Positions 26,915 to 34,519 of a stretch of DNA of 64,000 nucleotides are shown here, one piece after another; the stretch's first letter is position 1, and each line of letters begins with the position of its first letter. The DNA lies in the NCBI GenBank assembly GCA_022508535.1, contig JAFLUZ010000008.1, forward strand, positions 1-64,000, read 5' to 3'. Made by a program: the position numbers and the translations under genes. This DNA comes from Erysipelotrichales bacterium. GTDB lineage: Bacteria > Bacillota_I > Bacilli_A > RFN20 > CAG-826. The notes beneath the pieces are model-generated. The model saw only the letters and a list, made by a program, of their open reading frames with translations. It ran no database searches and had not been told where the DNA came from.

Positions 26915-28279
26915 CTACTTTCTTTCAACTGGCGTGTAAACAAATTTGTTTTTAATCATTTCTTTTTGATAAAAACCGAGTCTAGATAAATTATCCATCG
27001 ATGTTCGTGCTGTTTCATAAGCACATTCATTCATTGCTTTAAATTGTTGGATTGTATAATACTTACCAACCGTGCAATGATGGGCATAAAACAATGCTTC
27101 ACCTTTTTTTAGCTTTGGGTTAAGTTCTAATAAATGTTCTGCAATTTTATCAGCGTCTTTTTCATCTAAACCAACTGGTAATTTAGGCAAGGCCACTCTT
27201 ACCTCATAGTCAACATTATGCAACACTTGTGAAGATTTTTCCACAACTTCGACATTTTTTTCTAATTTTTCTTCACTTTTTTCAATATTAAAGAATTCTT
27301 CTTTAATTTCATTCGCCGCATTTTTCTTTATTAAGTCTAAAATATTAGTGACTTTTTCATCTAAGATAATCATAGAATGATGAATAATATAAGTCATATC
27401 ATTTGATTCCATAACATTTTTAAAGACTTTAGTCATTTTCTCTTTTAAATCATCGATTAGTGTTTCAAAGTCAATTAAAGTGGCTATCTCATCAAAATCA
27501 TATTGAGCTAATATGGCTTTAGAAAGCAACACAGCAATTTCTTCACTATAGAAAGAAAATGGTTGAATCATACAAATATAGAAATAAGTGACGATTGATC
27601 GGAAAAGCGCCGAATACGAGCTGTTACCTATAAATTCATATAGGTCTTCCATCATCGGTTTTATTCTTTCGACAGGTGCAGCAGAGTATAAACGATCATA
27701 AAGTCTTATAGTGGTATCTTGCAATTCTTCTTTCCGATATAAAAAATCAACGTCATCTATCCCACTTAAAATTGACGCGAATTTTAATGCACGAGCCTCA
27801 TTAACTGCATCAGCGGAATAATCCTCAATATTTTTCAAACATTCATAGTATTTTTGCAAAATAATTTGATTAGGCTTTAATGATGAAGCATTTCCATTGA
27901 TGATATCAATAAATAAGTTATCATCAGTTTCAACATTATAAATATTTGCAATGTGCCTTAAAGAAATAATAATTTGCTCATTTCTTGCACTTACACGAAC
28001 ATAATCGTTGTAATTCAGTTTAAGATATTTAATCATTAACTTTACTAATTTTCTCTCTAATAAAGTTTCTTTATTTAAAATTCCTGGTGTAAAAACAATA
28101 TTAAAAGGAAGTCTTTCGATATTACGTAAAGGTAATTTACTCATAAACTGATCTCGGTAAGACATAATCTTACCCCAAAAAACATCAATTCCTGCGCGAA
28201 TTTGTAAGACTTCTTGTACTTCTAATTTAGTGGCATAGGTATCACTAGAAAAAGCTTTACCATAATCATTTAAATCCAC
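26915..28279 (-). CDS. Degenerate Fic-domain protein with C-terminal winged helix
   Basis: A 454-residue protein. Residues about 205-260 follow the Fic core: a helix with MMEDLYEFIG, then FRSIVTYFYICMIQPFSFYSEE, then AVLLSKAIL. The catalytic motif of active Fic enzymes is HPFxxGNGR. Here His is Gln (IQPF, 238-241) and the GNGR anion-binding loop is replaced by YSEE, so AMP-transfer activity is not expected. The last 60 residues look like a winged helix (YYTIQQFKAMNECAYETARTSM begins it, shown up to 20 residues as a helix-turn-helix). It starts with GTG at 28279, preceded by GAGGTGA. It sits between lepA and hemW. Confidence 0.65.
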   Translation of the reverse strand: MDLNDYGKAFSSDTYATKLEVQEVLQIRAGIDVFWGKIMSYRDQFMSKLPLRNIERLPFNIVFTPGILNKETLLERKLVKLMIKYLKLNYNDYVRVSARNEQIIISLRHIANIYNVETDDNLFIDIINGNASSLKPNQIILQKYYECLKNIEDYSADAVNEARALKFASILSGIDDVDFLYRKEELQDTTIRLYDRLYSAAPVERIKPMMEDLYEFIGNSSYSALFRSIVTYFYICMIQPFSFYSEEIAVLLSKAILAQYDFDEIATLIDFETLIDDLKEKMTKVFKNVMESNDMTYIIHHSMIILDEKVTNILDLIKKNAANEIKEEFFNIEKSEEKLEKNVEVVEKSSQVLHNVDYEVRVALPKLPVGLDEKDADKIAEHLLELNPKLKKGEALFYAHHCTVGKYYTIQQFKAMNECAYETARTSMDNLSRLGFYQKEMIKNKFVYTPVERK

Positions 28280-28388
28280 ATCTAGTCACCTCATATGCAC
28301 ATTCTAGCAAAAAACTAAATTTCTTTCTATAAAAAAACTAAATAAATACTAAAAATCTACTAACAAAATGTGACGCAAATAAACAAAA

Positions 28389-28407
28389 AGACACGAATTT
28401 CGTGTCT
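28389..28407 (-). terminator. Terminator of lepA
   Basis: Stem AGACACG / CGTGTCT overlapping the lepA stop codon, followed by five U on the minus strand. Confidence 0.75.
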
Positions 28408-30214
28408 ATTCGTCATCATCAATAGAAAGTAAAGACATAAATGCTTCTTGTGGAACTTCCACAGAGCCAACTCTTTTCATTCTCTTTTTACCTTCTTTTT
28501 GTTTTTCAAGAAGCTTTCTTTTACGGGAAATGTCTCCACCATAACACTTAGCTAAAACATCTTTTCTAACAGCTTTAATGTCTGTTCGAGCAATAATCTT
28601 TCCATTTACAGATGCTTGTACTGGAACTTCAAATTGTTGACGAGGAATTACTTCTTTTAATTTGCGGGTAATTACATTTCCGCGATTATACGCTGTTGGT
28701 TTATAAACAATAAGACTCAAAGCATCAATCGGAACACCATTAAGTAAAATATCCATTTTTGCTAAATTTGATACCTTGTAATCACTTAATTCATAGTCGA
28801 AAGATGCATATCCTTTTGAATAACTCTTTAATTTATCAAAGAAATTATAAACAATTTCACTTAGTGGTATTTCATATTTTAAGATCATTCTTGTATCATC
28901 AAAATATTCTAAATCAAGATATATACCACGCTTTTCTTGACATAGTTCCATTATAGGTCCCACATATTCTTTTGGTGTCATAATATTTGCCTTAATATAT
29001 GGTTCTTCTATTGACTTAATAAGTGTTTGATCTGGTAGTTTAGATGGATTATCAATGTCTATGACACTACCATTAGTCATATTAATTTTATAAATAACTG
29101 ATGGCGCGGTTAAAATTAAATCAATATTATATTCTCTCTCTAATCTTTCTTGCACAACATCCATATGTAATAAGCCTAAGAATCCACATCTAAAGCCAAA
29201 TCCAAGTGCTTGTGATGTTTCAGGCTCAAATACTAAAGATGAGTCATTAAGACACAACTTTTCTAGTGCTTCTTTTAAATCTTGATATTTTTTAGAGTCA
29301 ACCGGATATAGACCACAATAAACCATCGGATTAATATGGCGGTATCCAGGTAAAGGTTGATCAGTTGGATTATCTCTTAATGTAACAGTTTCACCAGGAT
29401 GAACATCTTTAATATCTTTAATTTGTGCACATAAATAACCTACCTCACCAGCATATAAAACATCACGTTTTTCTTCTTTTGGTGTGCGTATTCCAAGCTC
29501 AGTGACTTGATAATCTTTATTAGCTGCGCATAAGTGAATTATATCTCCAACTTTTACTTTTCCTTCTTTTAAACGAATGTTAATAACAACACCACGATAA
29601 GAATCGTAGTTCGAATCAAAAATAAGTGCTTTTAATGGTGCATTAACATCACCAACTGGAGCAGGAACTGATTCTACAATTTGTGCTAAAACTTTTTCAA
29701 CATTTAAACCAGTCTTAGCAGAAACATTAACAGCGTTATCACAGCTTATCCCAATTCTTTTTTCAATTTCCATTTTAACTCGTTCAGGATCCGAACTTGG
29801 TAAATCAACTTTATTAATAACGGGAATAACTTCTAAATCATTATCAACTGCCAAATATACATTAGCTAGTGTTTGAGCTTCTACTCCTTGTGTAGCATCT
29901 ACAACAAGTAAGGCACCTTCACAAGCAGCAAGAGAACGCGATACTTCATAAGTAAAGTCGACGTGTCCTGGAGTGTCAATTAAATTAAAGATATAATCTT
30001 CACCATCTGTATGATGATAATTTAAAGTTACAGCATTAAGTTTAATTGTAATTCCTCTTTCTCTTTCTAAATCCATAGAATCGAGAAGTTGCTCTTTCAT
30101 TTCTCTTTTATCAACACTACCAGTTAATTCTAAGATACGATCTGCAAGTGTGGACTTACCATGATCAATATGAGCGATAATAGAAAAATTTCGTATTTTC
30201 TTTTGATCAAACAT
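28406..30214 (-). CDS. lepA: Elongation factor 4 (LepA)
   Basis: A 602-residue translational GTPase that acts on stalled or back-translocated ribosomes and in initiation. The GTP motifs are [13 protein letters not shown], the switch [16 protein letters not shown] and NKVDLPSS. Domains II to V and the LepA-specific C-terminus ([20 protein letters not shown], then the Lys-rich [14 protein letters not shown]) are complete. GTTGGAGGTGG precedes the ATG. In Bacillus, lepA follows gpr and spoIIP. Here those positions are occupied by other genes. Confidence 0.98.
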   Translation of the reverse strand: MFDQKKIRNFSIIAHIDHGKSTLADRILELTGSVDKREMKEQLLDSMDLERERGITIKLNAVTLNYHHTDGEDYIFNLIDTPGHVDFTYEVSRSLAACEGALLVVDATQGVEAQTLANVYLAVDNDLEVIPVINKVDLPSSDPERVKMEIEKRIGISCDNAVNVSAKTGLNVEKVLAQIVESVPAPVGDVNAPLKALIFDSNYDSYRGVVINIRLKEGKVKVGDIIHLCAANKDYQVTELGIRTPKEEKRDVLYAGEVGYLCAQIKDIKDVHPGETVTLRDNPTDQPLPGYRHINPMVYCGLYPVDSKKYQDLKEALEKLCLNDSSLVFEPETSQALGFGFRCGFLGLLHMDVVQERLEREYNIDLILTAPSVIYKINMTNGSVIDIDNPSKLPDQTLIKSIEEPYIKANIMTPKEYVGPIMELCQEKRGIYLDLEYFDDTRMILKYEIPLSEIVYNFFDKLKSYSKGYASFDYELSDYKVSNLAKMDILLNGVPIDALSLIVYKPTAYNRGNVITRKLKEVIPRQQFEVPVQASVNGKIIARTDIKAVRKDVLAKCYGGDISRKRKLLEKQKEGKKRMKRVGSVEVPQEAFMSLLSIDDDE

Positions 30215-30359
30215 AAATCCACCTCCAACTCGTTAAATTATAACAAATTTATTTAATATATTAAATATATAAATTTATACTTTATAATTTCAAATTTGTC
30301 TCAATTTAATAATTTTTATACGATTTATAAGTTTGTCTCACCTATAAGTAATAATGAAG

Positions 30360-30369
30360 GAACTAGAAC
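30360..30369 (+). repeat. Direct repeat, left copy, at the 5' end of the toxin-like RNA
   Basis: GAACTAGAAC, matching 9 of 10 bases of GAACTAGGAC at 30637-30646. The copies lie near the opposite ends of the locus in the same orientation, so the two convergent RNAs would carry complementary 7-nt tracts. This is the arrangement known from the par (Fst) type I system. The left copy overlaps a hairpin with stem CTAGA / TCTAG (30363-30376), and a second hairpin CGTGCA / TGCACG (30378-30396) follows. Confidence 0.5.
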
Positions 30370-30412
30370 GGTCTAGGCGTGCAAAACTCCTGCACGAACG
30401 GAGATGATGTCT

Positions 30413-30451
30413 ATGAGAACTAAAAAGCTCACTGATAGAATCTCTAAGTAA
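30413..30451 (+). CDS. 12-codon leader ORF upstream of the toxin-like peptide
   Basis: Reads MRTKKLTDRISK then TAA. Two in-frame ATGs at 30404 and 30407 are alternatives. AACGGAG (30397-30403) gives a well-spaced site for the ATG at 30413. The stop codon touches the ribosome binding site of the downstream peptide, and the ORF covers the left arm of the stem that hides that site. A ribosome translating it would open the stem, so translational coupling is plausible. Too short to judge by coding statistics. Confidence 0.45.
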   Translation: MRTKKLTDRISK

Positions 30452-30474
30452 GGAAGGAGATCCCATTGGTGAGC
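30427..30474 (+). promoter_or_regulatory. mRNA stem that masks the toxin-like start codon and ribosome binding site
   Basis: GCTCAC (30427-30432) pairs with GTGAGC (30469-30474), which includes the GTG start codon. Inside it ATCTC (30440-30444) pairs with GAGAT (30457-30461), covering part of the AAGGAG site. In Fst a comparable 5' stem blocks toxin translation. Drawn by eye, no energy calculated. Confidence 0.5.
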
Positions 30475-30564
30475 AGTATTATCAATATTGCAAGTGTAAT
30501 AATTACTTTAGTAACCATTATAACTACAGTTATCGAAATTATTAGAAATAATAAAAATAGATAG
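30469..30564 (+). CDS. 31-residue hydrophobic peptide, candidate type I toxin
   Basis: GTG start 9 nt after AAGGAG; TAG stop at 30562. The peptide begins MSSIINIASVIITLVTIITT, continues VIEII and ends in a basic RNNKNR tail. It is one transmembrane helix with a short charged C-terminus, as in Fst, TxpA and BsrG-like type I toxins, although I see no residue-level match to a named one. Its mRNA has a structured 5' end, a leader ORF and a masked start, and it runs into a terminator shared with a convergent RNA. The architecture supports a type I toxin; toxicity itself is inference. Confidence 0.55.
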   Translation: MSSIINIASVIITLVTIITTVIEIIRNNKNR

Positions 30565-30569
30565 GAAAT

Positions 30570-30607
30570 AAAAAAAAAGCCGCTAACAACTTTCAATCAA
30601 CGCGGCT
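30570..30607. terminator. Shared terminator of the convergent RNAs
   Basis: Stem AGCCGC (30578-30583) / GCGGCT (30602-30607). On the minus strand it is followed by nine U, so it is a strong terminator for the small RNA. On the plus strand it has no U-tract, but it can stop or fold the 3' end of the peptide mRNA. Confidence 0.75.
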
Positions 30608-30653
30608 AACTATCTGCAGGAGTTAGTCACTAGATTGAACTAGGACCTTCCTT
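30571..30653 (-). ncRNA. Convergent small RNA, candidate antitoxin
   Basis: A TATACT -10 box lies at 30660-30665 on the minus strand (no convincing -35). About 80 nt later the strong stem AGCCGC / GCGGCT with nine U ends the transcript. It contains hairpins CTAG-N6-CTAG and CTAACT / AGTTAG. It carries the tract AACTCCTGCA, also present in the toxin-like mRNA leader, whose CTCCT is complementary to the AGGAG of the peptide ribosome binding site. No ORF is visible. The 3' end overlaps the toxin-like mRNA at the shared hairpin. Confidence 0.5.
30637..30646 (+). repeat. Direct repeat, right copy
   Basis: GAACTAGGAC, the partner of 30360-30369. It lies near the 5' end of the convergent small RNA. 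Confidence 0.5.
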
Positions 30654-30691
30654 ATTAATAGTATACAACAATTCAAATAAATTTGCTATTT

Positions 30692-30711
30692 TATATATAT
30701 ATATATATATA
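30692..30711. repeat. (TA)10 microsatellite
   Basis: Ten uninterrupted TA units, about 30 bp upstream of the -10 box of the small RNA. Slippage here could alter promoter spacing or DNA flexibility. The rest of the gap up to 30875 is AT-rich with no gene seen. Confidence 0.85.
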
Positions 30712-30875
30712 AAATTCCACATTTATAAATCTCTTTTTCAAAATGTCAAATAGAATGTAATATACACTTTTTTATAAATCGTATAATTAATTTTGTTTCT
30801 AAGTTATATCCATTGCAAAATGCATTTTCATATATTATATTTCAATTAATAAAATATCTTTCGAGGTGAAAATAT

Positions 30876-31832
30876 ATGGGATGGATTATTGCCTTATGTG
30901 CTTTACTAGTTTTATTAATAGTTATACTAGTATTTTCATTTTTTGCTTATAGACTTGTGTTTTATGTCCCATCTAAGCATAAAGAAGATGTTTATGCAAT
31001 ACCAGACGATGAGCAATACGCACATGATCGAGATAAAATGATTTCATTAATCAAAGAGATTGACACTCTTCCTTATGAAAGAGTATATTGCATTGCAAAA
31101 GATGGAATAGCGTTGTCAGGAAGATATTATCATACTAATGATAATGCTCCTATTCAAATTCAATTTCCAGGATATAAAGGATCATCAATTCGAGACTTTT
31201 GCGGTGGATGCAAATTAGCAAGGGAACTAGGTTTTAATGTATTACTTGTCGACCAACGCGCTCATGGAATGAGTGAAGGACATACAATTACATTTGGCGT
31301 TAAAGAACGTTATGATTGTTTATGTTGGATAGACTACGCTATTAATCGTTTCGGAAAGGATATACAAATTTATCTTGCTGGTGTGTCGATGGGTGGTGCG
31401 ACAATACTTATGGCCTCAGAATTTGATTTACCTAAAAACATTCGTGGAATAGTGGCGGATTGTCCATTTACTACTCCTCCTGCAATAATTAAAAAAGTAT
31501 GCAAAGACAGAGGATATAATCCAAAAATCATATATCCATTTATTTACTTAGGAGCACTCCTTTTTGGACACTTTAAGTTAAATGCTGCAAATTCTTCTGA
31601 AGCAGTTACACATACTGATATACCAGTTTTATTAATCCATGGTGAAGATGATAAATTTGTGCCATGCGAAATGAGTAAAGAAATTAAAAATAATTGTGTA
31701 TCTTACTCTGAACTTCATACATTTCCAGGTGCTGGGCATGGCATAAGTTTTATTGTTAATCATGAAAGATATAAAAATATCGCATCATCATTCTTAGAGT
31801 ATTGTAAGAACAATAAAATCGAAAATAATTAG
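30876..31832 (+). CDS. Membrane-anchored alpha/beta hydrolase
   Basis: A 318-residue hydrolase with one N-terminal membrane helix (residues 4-27) and then an alpha/beta hydrolase fold. The nucleophile elbow GVSMGG places Ser171; the acid is in LLIHGEDDKFVP and the His is in GAGHGIS. An oxyanion-loop region FPGYKG and VDQRAHGMSEG are typical of the BEM46/YfhR-like group, probably esterases of unknown substrate. It is the only long plus-strand gene in this part. GAGGTG precedes the ATG. It ends in a terminator shared with the gene on the other strand. Confidence 0.88.
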   Translation: MGWIIALCALLVLLIVILVFSFFAYRLVFYVPSKHKEDVYAIPDDEQYAHDRDKMISLIKEIDTLPYERVYCIAKDGIALSGRYYHTNDNAPIQIQFPGYKGSSIRDFCGGCKLARELGFNVLLVDQRAHGMSEGHTITFGVKERYDCLCWIDYAINRFGKDIQIYLAGVSMGGATILMASEFDLPKNIRGIVADCPFTTPPAIIKKVCKDRGYNPKIIYPFIYLGALLFGHFKLNAANSSEAVTHTDIPVLLIHGEDDKFVPCEMSKEIKNNCVSYSELHTFPGAGHGISFIVNHERYKNIASSFLEYCKNNKIENN

Positions 31833-31926
31833 TCAAAACCACATGGTCATTCCTCATGTTTTAAAAATAAATCGTTACAATATTCAGTATTTCAGCAATG
31901 AACGGTTACTTATTCTTTGAATTATA

Positions 31927-31961
31927 AAAGCCTAATTCAGCATATGACTGAATTAGGCTTT
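31927..31961. terminator. Bidirectional terminator between convergent genes
   Basis: Perfect 14-bp arms AAAGCCTAATTCAG / CTGAATTAGGCTTT with a 7-nt loop between the hydrolase (plus) and the membrane lipoprotein (minus). Confidence 0.85.
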
Positions 31962-32022
31962 AACTAATTTATCTTTTTTAAATTTTCAAAAACTCTTTAC
32001 AAGTTCAATAATATTATCCTAT

Positions 32023-32646
32023 TTATCCATGATATTTTATTAAGCGATAGAAGCCTAAAAGGGAAAATATTCCACAATAACCACCTTCTACAATAAGAGG
32101 AGCATATTTCATCCATGATGCAAATGATGGGTCATTATCTTTATAAATAAGAGTAGGTAAAACAAAGAACACTAATAGTAGAACAGCAACAGTTCCCAAT
32201 TTTACACATATTCCCGATATAGTTTTCTTTATATCTTCTCTTGAAGTTTCACGAAATTCTCCAAAAGTTATATCATATTCATATGTAATTCTTGTATAGT
32301 GTTGCACAAAATCTTCAAATCGTGGGATGATTAAAAAGAGTAAAATCCCATGTGCCAAATAGATTCCAAAATCTAAGCCAAACATAGCAAAATTACCTTT
32401 CGAAATTTTAAAAAATAAAACTAAGGCAAAAGCTAAACATGATGGAAAATAAATATATGGGAATTTAATTGCAAAAAAGTTAAAAATCAAATCAAAAATT
32501 GCTTCTATTACCCCTACAAGTGCAATCCAACCTACAATAGTCCAAATTACTTCCCCTAACGAAGAATTTTCATTAAGCTTCCCACATGAAGTTAATAAGA
32601 AAAGGGAAAAAAAGAATAACAAATATAATCTTATATTTTTTTTCAT
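32023..32646 (-). CDS. Polytopic membrane protein with a lipoprotein-type N-terminus
   Basis: A 207-residue protein. The N-terminus looks like a lipoprotein signal (FFFSLFLLTSC) but is followed by about five hydrophobic segments (near 33-58, 64-83, 88-108, 146-168 and 178-200). Lipidated multi-pass proteins are unusual; the lipobox may be fortuitous. No family recognised. It starts 3 bp after the upstream gene stop, so the two form an operon. Confidence 0.6.
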   Translation of the reverse strand: MKKNIRLYLLFFFSLFLLTSCGKLNENSSLGEVIWTIVGWIALVGVIEAIFDLIFNFFAIKFPYIYFPSCLAFALVLFFKISKGNFAMFGLDFGIYLAHGILLFLIIPRFEDFVQHYTRITYEYDITFGEFRETSREDIKKTISGICVKLGTVAVLLLVFFVLPTLIYKDNDPSFASWMKYAPLIVEGGYCGIFSLLGFYRLIKYHG

Positions 32647-32649
32647 AAA

Positions 32650-33495
32650 TTAATCCTCTATTGTTATAAACATTTTTTTATCGGCTTTGTGAAAGTTTTT
32701 CAATGAATCGCCGGAATTACTATAGTATTCCTTTTTTTCCGTTCTCGTAACTAAATGTATACATGGTCCAAAAAATAAACCAGCAAGAATTAAAATAATA
32801 CCCACTACCCATTTAAAGAAAGGAATCCAACTTTTGTTTATAATTATCAAAGCAAGTCCACCGACGATGGCTAAATATCCAGCCACGATAAGCATTATTC
32901 CCATGAGCGGTGATTTTACTGCCCCCTCATCAATATCTTTCCTTGTGAGCTTATTCTTTTTATTATCACCTACAAAACCATTTACTGCATCTAATGCGTC
33001 AAGTACTTCATTAAGAACTCCCGCCCATGGAGTAAATAAATTAAATTTGTCATTCGTATAATCGACAAGAGATATCCCAAACGCTGGATATTTTTCATTA
33101 TCACCAACGATGCCACCTTCGTAATTTCTAAAAAGACACACATTTCTTAGACTAAATTTTGTTTTGTAAAGAACTTTATAAACAAATTCTTCATAATCAG
33201 ATCCGTGTTTTTCAACTGATTTTTTTGCTATAAATTTGTCAAATATATTTCTAAAATCAAACACCATAGTATTAACAGCACCATTTTCATCAAGATGGAC
33301 ATCAAAATACAAACGTGCCTTCCCGTATTTCATTTGACATATAACTATAGAATGCTCTTTAGTATATTTTACTCTTCCCAGTCTTCCCCCTGGAGCTTTG
33401 TAATTAAAATAACAATATAATGAATTATACATTGGGTTACTTAGAAATTTTTTGTGGATAGAGTTTTCGTCAGCTGCAACTTTTTCGTATTCCAT
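32650..33495 (-). CDS. Hypothetical protein with a C-terminal membrane hairpin
   Basis: A 281-residue protein. The first 190 residues are a soluble domain with several beta strands (RLYFDVHLDENGAVNTMVFD). Two closely spaced membrane helices follow at about 193-215 and 220-243 (LMGIMLIVAGYLAIVGGLAL and FKWVVGIILILAGLFFGP). A 35-residue Lys-rich tail completes it. AAGGAG lies upstream of the ATG. A broken copy of the C-terminal part lies 500 bp upstream. Function unknown. Confidence 0.6.
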   Translation of the reverse strand: MEYEKVAADENSIHKKFLSNPMYNSLYCYFNYKAPGGRLGRVKYTKEHSIVICQMKYGKARLYFDVHLDENGAVNTMVFDFRNIFDKFIAKKSVEKHGSDYEEFVYKVLYKTKFSLRNVCLFRNYEGGIVGDNEKYPAFGISLVDYTNDKFNLFTPWAGVLNEVLDALDAVNGFVGDNKKNKLTRKDIDEGAVKSPLMGIMLIVAGYLAIVGGLALIIINKSWIPFFKWVVGIILILAGLFFGPCIHLVTRTEKKEYYSNSGDSLKNFHKADKKMFITIED

Positions 33496-33995
33496 GATTT
33501 TATGACACTCCTTTTCTTGAAATAATATGTATTAATAAAATACATTATTATTTTTTCTCAAAATCATATATTTAATTTATTGTAACACTATCATTAAAAT
33601 ATGTAAACTAACAACTACGTGGATTTTTGATGGCTAAATAATAGGTAGTAAGTTATTCTTCTTTATATGCAACTTATCAAAGAAATATAAGAGAAAAGCA
33701 GATAAAAGAGTAAAAAAACGATATACATCAAATTAATCAAAAAACACGTTATGATGGTTTTATACATCAATTACACACCTAGATGATTTAGGTAAAGAAA
33801 ATTGTTTTGGTCTTGTCATTTTTGTTTATTATCATTTCATAATCAATATAACAAAAAAGTATTCGTTGACTTTTTTTGTATCTACGAATACTTTACTAGT
33901 TCATTTTTTACTCGTCTTTTTCTTAAAATCAGTACTAGAACTTAAAACTCAAAAATTATATTTATATAAATTAATCTCACACTGTTTCTACTATC
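33496..33995. other. Gene-free interval with one hairpin
   Basis: About 500 bp of AT-rich sequence. The only clear structure is an inverted repeat AAAGTATTCGT / ACGAATACTTT at 33856-33894 with a 17-nt loop. I see no ORF with a ribosome binding site and no RNA gene. It may be the decayed remainder of the duplicated region to its right. Confidence 0.6.
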
Positions 33996-34479
33996 TTAAT
34001 CGCCTAATGTTTTAAAAAATTTTTTCTCAGCCGTATGGAAATCTTTCATTAAATCGCCAGAATTGGTGTAGTAATTTTTTTTATCAGATACCGACGAAGC
34101 ATGTAAACCTGGTCCAAAAAACAATCCAGCAAGAATTAAAATAATAGCAAGCAACCATTTAAAAAAAGGAGCCCAACTTTTATTAAAAATTAACAATGCA
34201 ATTCCACCAATGATAGCTGCAAACTACGACAATAATTTTATAATATGCAAATCCACTAACAAATCTAACTCCGCGTACATTTCCATTCATTGCTGCAGAG
34301 TTAACAACTGTATACAAAATATGGTGTGCAGCTTCTCGAGCATGAACTTGGTATTCAACATTATTTTTAATGGTAAAAGTCGAGCTATTATTTTTAATTT
34401 TTACACTGAATGTATCCTTTTGTACCGATCCATTTGTAATTTTCGGTCGTAAGCAATGAACTTTCATCCAGTTTCCCAC
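33996..34479 (-). pseudogene. Frameshifted paralogue of the 32650-33495 gene
   Basis: The 3' part encodes FNKSWAPFFKWLLAIILILA, then GLFFGPGLH and a tail with NYYTNSGDLMKDFHTAEKKF. This closely matches the C-terminus of the 32650-33495 protein (INKSWIPFFKWVVGIILILA and YYSNSGDSLKNFHKADKKMF). The frame FAAIIGGIALLIFNKSW stops upstream at a TAG. The likely continuation lies in another frame as part of a 98-codon ORF ending at 34183, so a frameshift near 34225 has broken the gene. The 5' limit is uncertain and the N-terminal half is poorly conserved. Confidence 0.6.
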
Positions 34480-34519
34480 ACCAGTAAAACTAATAAAGTA
34501 CCTTTATATTTGAAATATT

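Noticed and set aside
30692-30711. (TA)10 tract as a CRISPR or replication signal
   Set aside because: A simple dinucleotide repeat; no repeat-spacer structure, DnaA boxes or iterons nearby.
33856-33894. Inverted repeat as an insertion-sequence end
   Set aside because: No transposase, no second copy and no target duplication seen; the repeat is more like a hairpin left from decayed sequence.
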